64,000 nucleotides of DNA, taken from Hyaloscypha bicolor E (taxonomy: Eukaryota; Ascomycota; Leotiomycetes; Helotiales; Hyaloscyphaceae). Shown here piece after piece: positions 27,232 to 37,456 of the stretch. The number at the start of each line of letters is the position of its first letter. The first letter of the stretch is position 1. Location: assembly GCF_002865645.1 (NCBI RefSeq), contig NW_020194631.1, positions 682,001 through 746,000 of the forward strand. The letters run 5' to 3'. The translations under genes were made by a program, and so were the position numbers. The notes under the pieces were generated by a model that worked only from the letters and a program-made list of their open reading frames with translations, had not been told where the DNA came from and did no database searches.

Positions 27232-28641
27232 TCATAACATCCGACTCCATATCCCCACCATTCCTAAAGCACCACCAATAACCCACACATCCAACCCTCT
27301 CCTTACCCCGGCACTCTTAGCCGTTCCGGTACTCTTACCCGCACTACTCGTCGCAGTCCCTGTCACTTCACTCGAGCTTCCAACAGCCCACCCCAAATCT
27401 CCAAGCTCACTCCCATGATCCACGCACTGGATGTCCTCTCTCCCCACCAGATATGCATCACTATGATTCGCCAATCCCGAGTGCAGCTCTCTCGTCTGAT
27501 AATCCGCCCACAGGTAAACCTGACTCAAAAACGGGACTCCTAGGATCGGAGAATCCATATCCTCAGCCGTCAACTCGCGCGTATTGGCTAAGTCCGGCGG
27601 GATCTCAACCACCAGTCCGTTTGAGAGAGTGATTGTGTAATTTGCGGAGGCGGAAGGGAGAGAACTAGTGAGGGAGACAGGTGGTAAGGCGAGTGAGAGC
27701 TCAGAGGGCTCGATGCATGCTGTGAATGGCTTCGAGATAATCGGCGTACCCCCCACCGCAACGCTAGATACGGACACTTCCCGCGGGCATTGTTTAGGGA
27801 GTGTGAATTTACCAATCGGGTATGTCTGAGCGGAGAAGTTCCCAAGAAGGCGGGAGGTTGAATAGCCGCCAAGGATCAAAGTACCATTTCGGACTTCAGA
27901 GGGGGAGGGGACGCCGTAGTAGAGACCGAGGGAGCGAGAGGCAATCCAGCCGGCGTTGTATAAGGAGGTGAGGAGTGTGGAGTTTAGACCCAAACCTAGG
28001 AGTTGGTTGGTGTGACTTGGGACGAAGCCGTAGACTAAGAGGGCGTTGGAGTAGAAGCCATTGACGCTGAAGACGTTTGTGTATTCGGGCTCGAGAAAGT
28101 GTTCTGGCTCCACGAGAGACAACAGCTGTGGCGCATATTTGGGGGATAGGGAGGAGAGGGAGCTGGTGGCGGGGCTGGATTCAGGGGAGCCGGTGAAGTT
28201 GGATGGGGTTTGATAGTACAGGGGTACGGAGGTGCTGAGGTCGTAGAATCCGTGGCAGGTCATGGATGTGTTATACGTGTAGTAGGAGGATCCTTCCCAG
28301 TAATCGGAATCCATTGTCCAGTCCGAGTTGTAGGTATAACTGTTGGGACATGGTAGATCTTGGGAGCCGTCTGCAGTGGTCGAAATGTACGTTTCATTGT
28401 ACAACGTTGAAAGGACCGTAAGCAATGGGAATGGCTGCGTTTGATTATTATGTGCCGTATCCCAATTCTGCTGTCCAACCCAGAGAAAGACTCCACGCTG
28501 CTGGGCAAGAGTAGAATTTGAAGCCCAGAGGTTGTCACTCATTTCCGCTCGAATGCGGAAGGGAAGTCGCCCGAGCAAGAAGGTGCAAAGGAGCCGCTGG
28601 ATAATCCAAGAAATAAAGAAAGTAAGAAAAGGCCATGCCAT
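27232..28641 (-). CDS. Peptidase A1-like cell-surface protein, probable GPI anchor
   Basis: Single-exon reading, 469 aa from ATG 28641 (an upstream in-frame GTG is not used). N-terminus is hydrophobic (MAWPFLTFFISWIIQRLLCT), like a signal or signal-anchor. Several Asn-X-Ser/Thr sites occur. RNGTLILGGYSTSRLLGNF and LGVPFLSQVYLWADYQTREL resemble the C-lobe landmarks of pepsin-like (A1) proteins of fungi. The last about 60 residues are Ser/Thr/Gly-rich and end in a hydrophobic stretch, as in GPI-anchored proteins. I see no Asp-Thr/Ser-Gly in the protein, so the catalytic pair of an active aspartic protease seems absent; a binding or structural role at the wall is possible. An upstream exon cannot be excluded. 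Convergent with the HET pseudogene on its right-hand side of the map. Confidence 0.65.
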   Translation of the reverse strand: MAWPFLTFFISWIIQRLLCTFLLGRLPFRIRAEMSDNLWASNSTLAQQRGVFLWVGQQNWDTAHNNQTQPFPLLTVLSTLYNETYISTTADGSQDLPCPNSYTYNSDWTMDSDYWEGSSYYTYNTSMTCHGFYDLSTSVPLYYQTPSNFTGSPESSPATSSLSSLSPKYAPQLLSLVEPEHFLEPEYTNVFSVNGFYSNALLVYGFVPSHTNQLLGLGLNSTLLTSLYNAGWIASRSLGLYYGVPSPSEVRNGTLILGGYSTSRLLGNFSAQTYPIGKFTLPKQCPREVSVSSVAVGGTPIISKPFTACIEPSELSLALPPVSLTSSLPSASANYTITLSNGLVVEIPPDLANTRELTAEDMDSPILGVPFLSQVYLWADYQTRELHSGLANHSDAYLVGREDIQCVDHGSELGDLGWAVGSSSEVTGTATSSAGKSTGTAKSAGVRRGLDVWVIGGALGMVGIWSRML

Positions 28642-29081
28642 AAGAGCCTGGTAAACGAGTGTGATGGCATGGTGCCGAGAATATAGAGGAAGATGTGAAG
28701 AGCATCGAAAAGGAGGCTCTTGAGGTGGCGCGAAAATCGGGATGTGGGGCAATGAGGCGCAGCAATACACGCTTTCACGTGATATTTTTTACTTCTATTA
28801 ATAAACATATCTTTTAATATACTGCACTGCACTTGCTGCTATTTATTATATGTAGTGTTATGTATTTCAAGGGTGAAAGAGCTTTATAGGCTAGTTTATA
28901 ATTTCGTAAATGTCTTCAGTCGTTGCATGAACACACGAGAAATTGGTTTGCCGAGATTCAGGAGGCTTGAAGACTGCAATTACATCACAATTTGGAAGCT
29001 GAAGAGCAGTTTATGCTCTCTTCAAGAACACAATCATTTACCTGACTCCTCAGTTGCGAGCAAGGAGGATATCTTTTGACA
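28642..29081. other. AT-rich spacer
   Basis: Includes an AT-rich block (about 28785-28870) that would lie upstream of the A1-like gene. No gene seen. Confidence 0.5.
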
Positions 29082-30892
29082 CTAGACGATAGTAAAGGTA
29101 TACACATCCTTCTCCTCCTCATATGTCTCATATAATTCCTCCGTCATCTGTGATTTCTCTCTTGCACCCCCCTCCCACCCCACTTCTCTTTTGTAGATAA
29201 GTTTGTCCCACCAACCTGAAAAGTTTCCAACTCGCTGAAACTCGTCCGGTTTCTTCCCAGTGGACTTCCATACCAGACCAAATACTCTTATGTAATTTTC
29301 TTGTGCAGCGTAGAGCAACATCGAGTTATAGTACTTTCCTACTACACAAGACCTATCTGGATTGAATGTGAACCGCTTTTCGCTGATATGTACATCCTAT
29401 TCGTGAAAATTAAACTCCTCAGAACCGTTAGTCACTTTGATAGGTGTCAGCTTTCCAACAACTCGGAGACGGCCATTTTCACCAGGGGTACCGTCATCAT
29501 CGGCCGAAGACTCAACTTCAATGCTGAGAATTTTAAAGAGGTCGGATCTAAGATTATCAAGTGCATTAGGGGCATAATGCACTAAGCCGGGACTTGAAGC
29601 CCATGACATGTTGGAGTTTTATACATAGGGTCTGTATTCTCACTGTCCGGCAAGGGCCCTGTACCCAAATTGTGAATAGTCAAGACATCGTGTGCAAGGA
29701 TTTCGGAAACCATGTGCTCCTGGCATAAAAAATATAATTGTCTAGATGTGAAGTGCAAAGTCCGCCTCGCTGGTAGCAGTTCTTGTTCTTCGAGCCAAGT
29801 GCGCTTCACCAAAGGAGATGCGAGAATATCACTACACAAACAAGTCTGTGCGAATGAATATTTCCCAAGCTCAAACGATGGGACATTGTAAGAGTCAGAA
29901 ATTCGGCTGGCTTTATAGTTGACCCATCCCTTTTGGCCATCACTTTGACTATGGTTCTCGGTATGGATTTGATAAATCCGAATGGTTTGGTGAGAGCGGT
30001 CCCATAAAGAGGGCGGATCGGTTGTTGGGGAACTTCAAGAACTCCGGCACGTAGAATCGAGACATCGTGATCAAAGAAGAGCACCGTTCTAGCGTTCACT
30101 GCTGCAGTGGCAGCAATGTTGCAGAAAGCCTCCGCAAACACGCTCATCATAAGAGCAGATTCTCTCTTCCGATCATCTTCTGAATCCTGGACAATGCAAA
30201 GAGAGTCGATCCAGATATACTGTACTGTCAATCTCTGGGCAACGTAGATTGCATCACGGAAGGTCTTCGGTAGTTTCCTTATTTCAAGCCCTTCCTGGAA
30301 TGTGACGATGTTGCTATTCGTAAGAGTGATCAACTGCAATTGTCCCCAACAGTGGCTAAGGGTGATATATCGAGTGTCTATTGGAGGTAGTTCTGTATGG
30401 CAAAGGCGCACAGACTGAGGTCTCATGCTCAATTTCTCCGCATCCGGGATGTTTCGCAACAAGACGCAGCAGGTATCGCACCCTTCCTGGGCGGCGTTTT
30501 CTAGAGAAGCAAGTGTTCTGTGGTGATAATAACCTTTAGGTAGCCATGGTTGTGGCCATTTGGGTAGGTCACTCGCCCATGACCAGTGAAGATGCTCCGG
30601 TAGATAGTGCAACCGTTTTCCATTTTGGATGGGTGAGCCTGACCCGAGCTCGATGAGAGCACTGAGAACTTATCGCCTTCCAGCCATGAGGCTGAAGGTG
30701 GTCGCAGTCTGATATACACGAGTTGCCGCGTCGGCGAAGAGAGGAATAAGGATACTCACGGAGACTGAGAAGCTGGATATGGTTGCCCAATCCACTGGGT
30801 CCGTCAGTGGGGGCCAAAAGCCCAGGTGGCGCAGCCATGGCATCTGAACGACATCTCAGGTTCCCAACGGCCTCATCGTCGCATAGTTCCAT
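29082..30892 (-). pseudogene. HET-domain pseudogene 2
   Basis: Minus-strand HET domain from about 30612: DTRYITLSHCWG, LPKTFRDAIYVAQRL, YIWIDSLCIVQDSEDDRKRE, AFCNIAAT. The next conserved piece (SPLVKRTWLEEQELLPARR, about 29815) is in another frame, with the shift between about 29960 and 29850. After HFTSRQLYFLCQEHM the usual roughly 100 residues before the C-terminal block are missing: the sequence jumps to SWASSPGLVHY (29609) and then, again in another frame, to a typical C-terminus (DEFQRVGNFSGWW ... DVYTFTIV) ending at 29082. An upstream open piece starting at 30892 (MELCDDEAVGNLRC) may be the original exon 1. Frameshift plus internal deletion point to a dead gene; the exact N-terminal exon structure is unresolved. 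Confidence 0.75.
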
Positions 30893-31115
30893 AATGCTGA
30901 ACGAGATACAATTTGATATGCTACCAGAACGGCCAGTTATATGGTCTTATCTTATAGAGCGTCACCTTTACTCAAGAAGCAAGGCGTCAATGTCCTGGGC
31001 ATGCTGGACGGGGTCGAGAGCTATGTGTTTACATTGATCCCGGGGACTGAGTGAATCTCAGGGAAAGAAGAAAGCACTCTATAACACCAGCAACATGGCC
31101 ATTCTCACCTTCTTC

Positions 31116-32220
31116 CTAAGAAGTCACAAACGGCCCCAAAACCGAATAATCGATCCTCAAGCTCTCAATCACCAACCCCGCATTCTCAAACTGGAAAACG
31201 TCCGCAGCCGCCAATCGCCCCAACCACTTCTCATTCGTCCTATTCGCGCACTCCTCCGCCAGCGTATCCAAATAATTCTTGAAAACAGCCCACATATTCC
31301 CCGGGTTCTTCTCTGACACCGGGTCATTGATGGCAGCAGCGCCAAAAACGGGATCGTCGGTCGCACTGAGATTGATCGCTGCCTGGCAATTGGTGAATAG
31401 ATCATGCACGTACTCCTGCTGTACGAGAACATCTGTTCTGTTTCCAGAACGACCGAGATGGCCTCCAATATAGTGGTCGAAATCGTATTCTAGGATCTGG
31501 TCATGGGCGTTGATGAAGCCGGGGAGACTTTTTGTTTCGCCGAGGTTGGCGAAGGGGGTCCAGCCCGGGAAGACGACGTCAATTAAGATGAGCACTTTCT
31601 GGATCGGGGCGAAGATGAAGATGTTTCCTGTTATGTGGTTCTCGCCTTTGTAGGAAAGCTCAAGGGTTTGGTTGCCAACGCAGAGGTTGTAGTCTTTCTC
31701 GAAAGTTATCTTTGGCGGGGGACGAGTTGGGTCAGGGGTCAAGGATAAATGGAGAGCTGTGTCGGCGTGAGCTATTGTTTTGACATCTTTCCCGAAGATC
31801 CAGGCTCCGCCGATGTGATCTGCGTGCGAATGACTGTAGAGAAGATGAGTGATTGGGATAGAAGTTATGTTTCCGATAGCATAGAGCATGCTATGTCCGA
31901 TTGTGGGAGGGCAGTCAACGACAATGACTCCTTTGGTGGATATCAGAAAAAATGCTGGTGGTAGGTTTAGTTCTGCTCTCGCAATTCTCTGCCTGTTGAA
32001 AGTGGATTCATGTACCTTGGTAGCTGCCATCTGTCACCATATATGCCCCCTTTCCAAAAGCTTGCACACCGTATCCATTGACGAGAGAGATCCCTTTGGA
32101 TCCAGCAGGAATGGGAGCATACGCTTTATCGTCATCCAATGTTCGTATGTGAAGTCCGGGTCCACATGCCAGGCTCTGACAGGCGAAGTATAGTGCCAAG
32201 AGTGAGGAGAAAAAATACAT
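31116..32220 (-). CDS. Secreted metallo-beta-lactamase-fold hydrolase
   Basis: Two exons, 32220-32016 and 31954-31116, join in frame across a 61-nt intron (TAC CAA G / CA TTT) to 347 aa. ATG 32220 starts a signal peptide (MYFFSSLLALYFACQSLACG). The zinc-binding HSHADH motif sits at residues 110-115 after a buried strand ending in VIVVDCPP; further His candidates are in GENHITGN and GGHLGRSGN. The fold covers many hydrolases, so substrate is unknown: lactone, ester or beta-lactam-like compounds are all possible. An in-frame GTG upstream (32244) is not needed. Neighbour is the dead HET gene 2, with no sign of a gene cluster. Confidence 0.88.
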
Positions 32221-34151
32221 GTTGGAGGTTTCGCAATTGAGCACTTGTGTCTTGTTCCAAAGGAATGTCTTCCTTTCACCTTCACACAGTAATTAAGAGG
32301 GTAACTTCCTTCTTATAGAAACTCACAGTCCTTCTCAATTTATCCATTTTTACAACCTTTGACTCCCTCATTTCGAAAGATTTACGACTACCTTGCAGTG
32401 CATTATTAATAGAAGTTATAGACAGGTACCTACAACTCAATGAAGTAAAGCTTCCATAAAATTGAGACGCACGCTTACGTTAGTGCCTCGAAGTTGGGCC
32501 AACAAAACTCCATTTGTGCATTCGGTACTTGGGTTGCTGCATATAACTTGGCCGCTTCAGGCAAACAAAACCCTAACATCCTATCATATATGTTACGGTG
32601 TGATGGGTGCAAAATTGCGTGCATGCGCGTGGTATTCCCCGCTCCGAGGATCTGACGCAGCGCCGTTACAAAGCTGACAAAATCCAGTCAGCTTCTGCGG
32701 CGACTCGAGTAACACAAGGAGGCATAGTCAGCTTTTCCGTCTTGGCAAATGCCAAGAAGTCCAGAAAGCAAGAGAATATTGTTGTCTGTAAGCTGCTAAG
32801 TTTTATCCTCTGCTTTCGTCTTCGTCGTGAGGTGTTCCTGATGTCGAATTTTTCCAAGGTTACTCTCGCTTCTGACCTCACGTGATGTTTACTTTCCCCC
32901 TGAACCCCTGACCCGACATTGAAATAAACCCTGTTTCTAACAATGTAAGATTACGGAGCCATTATGTACGGGATATACTTCAAGCTTTTGAGCTTTTGGA
33001 TCTTACACACTGCTACCCTATATTTGCTTCAAACTGCTGAGCTTGAAACCTACAGATTGAGAACCGGGCAATTTCATAGCACTTCTCCACATTCCCAGGA
33101 CGTTGTCTAAGGCTTGATTCTTCTTATCAATTGAATATGTTGCCCTTCCTTTACACCAGCTAAACCATAAGGGAGGGTTTGTACCCTTGTGGCTTGCGAC
33201 CTTTTGAAGTGTTCTCCGGGAGGAGCTCGCAGCTTTGCGTCTTCCTTGCAACCCGGACATCGCGCTATGCAGATACAGGACAATTCTAGAGAGAGAGAGA
33301 GGTATGAGGAGGGAACATGAGATTTTCCGATGAGAAGCTCGGGCAGTGTATGTGAAGGAAGTACTTAAACCGTCTCATAGGAGACCAAAAAATAAGGACA
33401 AAGCAGAGGGAAAGGAGTCGTGATATCCGAGGGGTAGTAACATCTAAAACCAAACTTCAACTAGCATCAAATATAGATGTGCATAATCAGAAGAAAGAAG
33501 TTATAGGAGAGAGCTAAATTATCCCATCAGAAATTAGAACAATACGGGTGAATAAGAGAGTTAGGAATCAAAATATCCGAGTCGGCAGCAACAACCAACC
33601 ATGTCTCTCTATGTAAACAAAAAAGCAACGCTGCTCTTGCAACACTTTGCTATTCGTGCAGGTCCCTTTATATACTTAACTCTTTCTATCTTTCCTTCAC
33701 ACAACGATCTTTTCAACATCGTCCTCTTCCTTCCACGCCACGGTCAGACAGAGGAAGCCTCAAGCAAACTGGCTGGTCCAACCAAGTCCTACTTGTTAGC
33801 AGATAAAGAACCACTCTACCTGCTAACAAGTACACCTTTGTCCCGCGTTGCTATGACAGAGTTCACAAGTCGCTCAGGCGGCATCGCCTCACTATCTCGA
33901 TCTTGTGAATCAGAATGGTGACTGCCAATGTTCTGAAAAGGAGTCTAGTGAAGGAAATAATAATATACATGGAGGAGTTATCGCTGAGAACCAAGTCAAT
34001 GAAAGCGCCACAGCAAGAGTGACTACTCAAGCAGAGGATAGAGATGCGACCGGTGGTACTAGATTAGACAGAGAACAAACTACTACGACAACTTTGTCTT
34101 TAGACAATGTAACCAAAGGAGCAACTCGAGGCCACACAGGACCGACTGTGA
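32221..34151. other. No recognisable gene
   Basis: Nearly 2 kb with short frames on both strands. A Thr/Asn/Glu-rich plus-strand frame (33905-34225, no ATG) runs toward the 2EXR remnant in a different frame and could be a lost 5' exon, but nothing proves it. Confidence 0.45.
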
Positions 34152-34761
34152 AGTGGCATTGGACTGGCAGACAATGTACGAATTGGAGAGGAGCCGAGAA
34201 CCTTCACCTTGCTCCCCAAGCTTGAGCTGAAACTCCGACTCAAGATCTGGAACTCCGCTCTCGCCGGCCCACGATACATCGAAGTCCTTAACAAGCCCTA
34301 TCTATGCCCAACCAGGGCCCCACCAAGTCACTTCCACTACATCTGCGCCTCGCTGACCCCAGCGCTCTTCGTCGTCAACCACGAGTCCCGCGCCGTCGTC
34401 CTCTCCCTCTACACCCTTCTCCACTCCACCTTACCAGGCTCGCCGGCCATCTCCTATAACGCCGCCATCGACGTGTTCTGTCTCCGCTACGTCCACGAGG
34501 ACACCTGCTACGAATTCCGGGGATGGATCAGCAAATTACTCCCGTGTCGTTGCACACGTTAAGCACATGGCATGGCAGTCTCGGGAGCCAGCTTGGTACT
34601 GTACCTCCACCTTTCCTCCGAAGCAGGGCCAAACACAAGAGTGTATAACTTCCAGCGCCGCCGACTTCTTCTCGCAGGCACATATTAATAGGCTGTCGGG
34701 CCTGGAGCTGCTGAAGGTTTGCAGATGGACGGAGGAGCTGGTTGGTGGGCGAGGTGATTGA
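34152..34761 (+). pseudogene. 2EXR-domain gene, 5'-incomplete and frameshifted
   Basis: The open frame from 34152 gives the 2EXR start block (FTLLPKLELKLRLKIWNSALAGPRYIEV), then ALFVVNHESRAVVLSLY and YNAAIDVFCLRYVHED, the order of this fungal family. There is no ATG in this frame before the domain (a TGA lies at 34149-34151), so the first exon is lost or not recognised. At about 34545 the frame ends (TAA 34560-34562) while a neighbouring frame continues as HVKHMAWQSREPAWYC to 34761, consistent with a one-base shift. Function of 2EXR proteins is unknown; they are abundant in Leotiomycetes and related fungi. Confidence 0.65.
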
Positions 34762-35375
34762 CCCGAGGACGCGCGAAACAATCGTGGGGTTGTCCCCACG
34801 CGGTTGAGGTACTCTCAACAGGTGTTTCTTCATGCAACGACCCAAGTTGGCGAGGATTGGGATGAGGAGCCAATTGAAGTAGTTCGTGAGGGCTGGGTCG
34901 TACCTCGGGCTCCATTTGGAGATTTCATAACCGAGCAAGGGGTTTCAACTCACAATCCAAAAGCAGTCACTCAAAGTCAAAAAGTCATTTGTAGCCGCAA
35001 ATATGTCCGTCATTGCATTTAGGAGGAAGTAATATGTGCACTCTCTTCGAGATAGTTCCACGATTCGCCTGGGTGCAGGTCTATGACAGACCATGCACCA
35101 TGATCCCATGCCCATAAACTCCTTAATCCGTGCAATGAGCCCACATTCGCCTTGCCTGCATCCGGATCCGAAGATCCGAAGATGCCAAATACCAATATCG
35201 ATACCACGCAGCACCCTAACTTACAAGTGTGACCCCCGGCTTACCCATGCAAAAAGCAACTCTATGGAAGAGTACAGTCCCATGCATGCAAGTCGATGAG
35301 CCCCGGTTTTGAGGACAAAGGAAAATGTAATTGTGACAATAGGTAGGTGTATGTATAGGTCGGTAGGGGGTTTAA
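34762..35375. other. No recognisable gene
   Basis: Spacer between the 2EXR remnant and the 3' end of the cyclin gene. Only short frames. Confidence 0.5.
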
Positions 35376-37456
35376 CTAAAGGATTCCTTCCCACATGCCT
35401 GGGCCACGAATAGCTGGAAGGAGGTCCCGAGCAGCCTCTGATGAGCAGCATACTCTCTTTCGTCCAAGTGATGCATTCGACGTAGAACGGATTGCAACTT
35501 GAGCATTTGGGCGAGACCGGACGAGGTCATCGGACCAATTGCTCTCAGACAATGGATAGCGACCACTCAACATCTCTCGAACATTCTCTTGCAGCGAGTT
35601 GTCGATTGATTGAGGTCTGGCACGTTTGGCACCGGCTCTGAGGGGAGACTCCGCAGACCGGGGTTGGTTGTGGAGTTCTTGAAGAGCACGGGCAGCTTCT
35701 TCATCCTTGGAGAAGTAATCTAATTCACGTCGAGCCAAAGGGGTATCCAGAGACAAGACCAAGAAATCCTTGCCGACGGGTCCAGTGTATGACTCTGGTG
35801 ACAACGTTGGCCCATTGTCACAGTATCCTTCGGGAACTGTAGCAATGATGGTCCTGTTCTGCCTCTCACTGCATTGCTTCGCGTACCGACAACGCGCCTG
35901 AACGTCCAATTTGGATGAGATCGGCGCGCCTGTGGTCGACGAGGCAGATGAGATTGAAGATGAACGAGATGACCGGGATGAGTTGTCTGAGATCATAGAC
36001 TCTGGCGACGACATTGATGAGACCGAGTTGGCCAAGGATGATCGGCGATGAGTAACGTAGAATTGTGGTGAAGAAGCGTTCTGCCATTTTTCGTTGGCTT
36101 GGGCGGCACAGACGCTCGAGGCATGGGCCATAGCGAAGCCCATGGAAGGTTTGCTGAGCATATAAGACGCAGCACTCACTGCAGGAGTGTTGAATCCAGT
36201 ACTCTGTGGAGTTAGTCTTGGGGTAGGTAGCAGACCAAGAGCTGGCGCAGGTTTGCTGGGAGGATAGGTTGGTGACGGCTCCATGATACTGGGGGTGTAG
36301 TATCGAGGAGTCGGCGTTGATTCGGCGGAGACATATCCAAAGGTGTTGTGGTCGGCAGCCAATTGCACGAAGGCTCGTGGGCAGGCCGCGCTAATAGATT
36401 TGACATTTGCGATTGCAGATGTCGATGGCGAGATCCCTTCAATGTTATCCAACTGAGGGTTGAGCCTAAGTATAATAGATTTCCAGTCGGCCGTTTGCTC
36501 TTCAAGCGAAGGGCTACTTGAGCCTGGGGACGGTGGTAATGTTGGTGTGTATTTGAGTACGATGTCTGTCCAGCGTTGGAAGACTGCATCAGTGATATGC
36601 AGCTCCCAGTTCACTGCCAGAAGGAAGGCCATTTCGTTTTGGTTAATCTCCAAAGTGTTCAATCCTGAAATCTTACTCCACGCTCTCGCGGAGTAGTTGC
36701 GGTCTTGAAGATACTTTGAAGCGAGAATAAGAGCCGATAGGAACATGCGACGTCCGCATTGAAGGGCTCGAATAGAGTGTGCATCATCCGGCTGTTCCAT
36801 CGTAAAATCGTGCTTGGGCACATGGGGCTTGATCAAGATCAAATAATACAAAGCGACTTGGAGAGTCGAATAACTAGTGCGAGATCGTCGAAGAGTCTCT
36901 TGAATGAATGTGCGTAAAGGAAGAACCCCCTTCGCGCCCATCTCGCTTCGGCAAGGGACTGACGAAAGGGGCCAAATTGCTTCAACAATCTGGGTAGAAG
37001 AATCTGGTGGGGGTATCATTGAGCGGGGGGACTTATTGAGGACTTGCATAGCTGCTTACCGACGAGGCTGTCGACGAAGTTGACCTTGCGATCGCATTGT
37101 CGAACTAACGTAGGTGGACATCCGGTCCGAGTTGTTGATCCAACACTTGTTCTTCTGGGGTGTTGCCGTTGTGCCGGTGCAACTTCAACCTGTACCTTGT
37201 GTCTTGGCCAGTATGTGGCGACCGATATGCCCTGTTCGCATGTAAAGGAAGGTGCAGGCTGAGAGGTGCAGCAATATGTTTCTGAAGTTTCGTTGTCTGA
37301 GGAGCCATTAACTGAGGAGTCGTCCGAGGATTGGGAGGCGACATCGGACCAGACGGATGCTGTGGAGGACGAGGCTGAGGAAGCTATTGACGAGCTGTAT
37401 GGACCATTTCGATATGAGGTGATGTAGGGCGGCGAATCATCTTCGCCGCAATTCAT
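35376..37456 (-). CDS. Pho85-type (PCL-like) cyclin
   Basis: Partner cyclin for a Pho85-class CDK, which links nutrient state to cell-cycle entry and metabolism. Exons 37456-37060 and 37003-35376 join in frame over a 56-nt intron (NFVDSLV / DSSTQIVEAIW) to 674 aa. The first about 85 residues are Ser/Asp-rich. The cyclin box follows from about residue 160: TFIQETLRRSRTSYSTLQVA, then RMFLSALILASKYLQDRNYS, then SGLNTLEINQNEMAFLLAVN with WELHITDAVFQRW. The C-terminal 350 residues are Pro/Ser-rich and probably disordered, with PEST-like text. The ATG inside the intron (37049) is preceded by an in-frame TAA and is not the start. Which PCL member it matches cannot be settled here. Confidence 0.88.

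Noticed and set aside
33905..34225. Thr/Asn-rich plus frame before the 2EXR remnant
   Set aside because: Starts with GTG, no domain text, and a different frame from the 2EXR part; may be a lost exon but not supportable.
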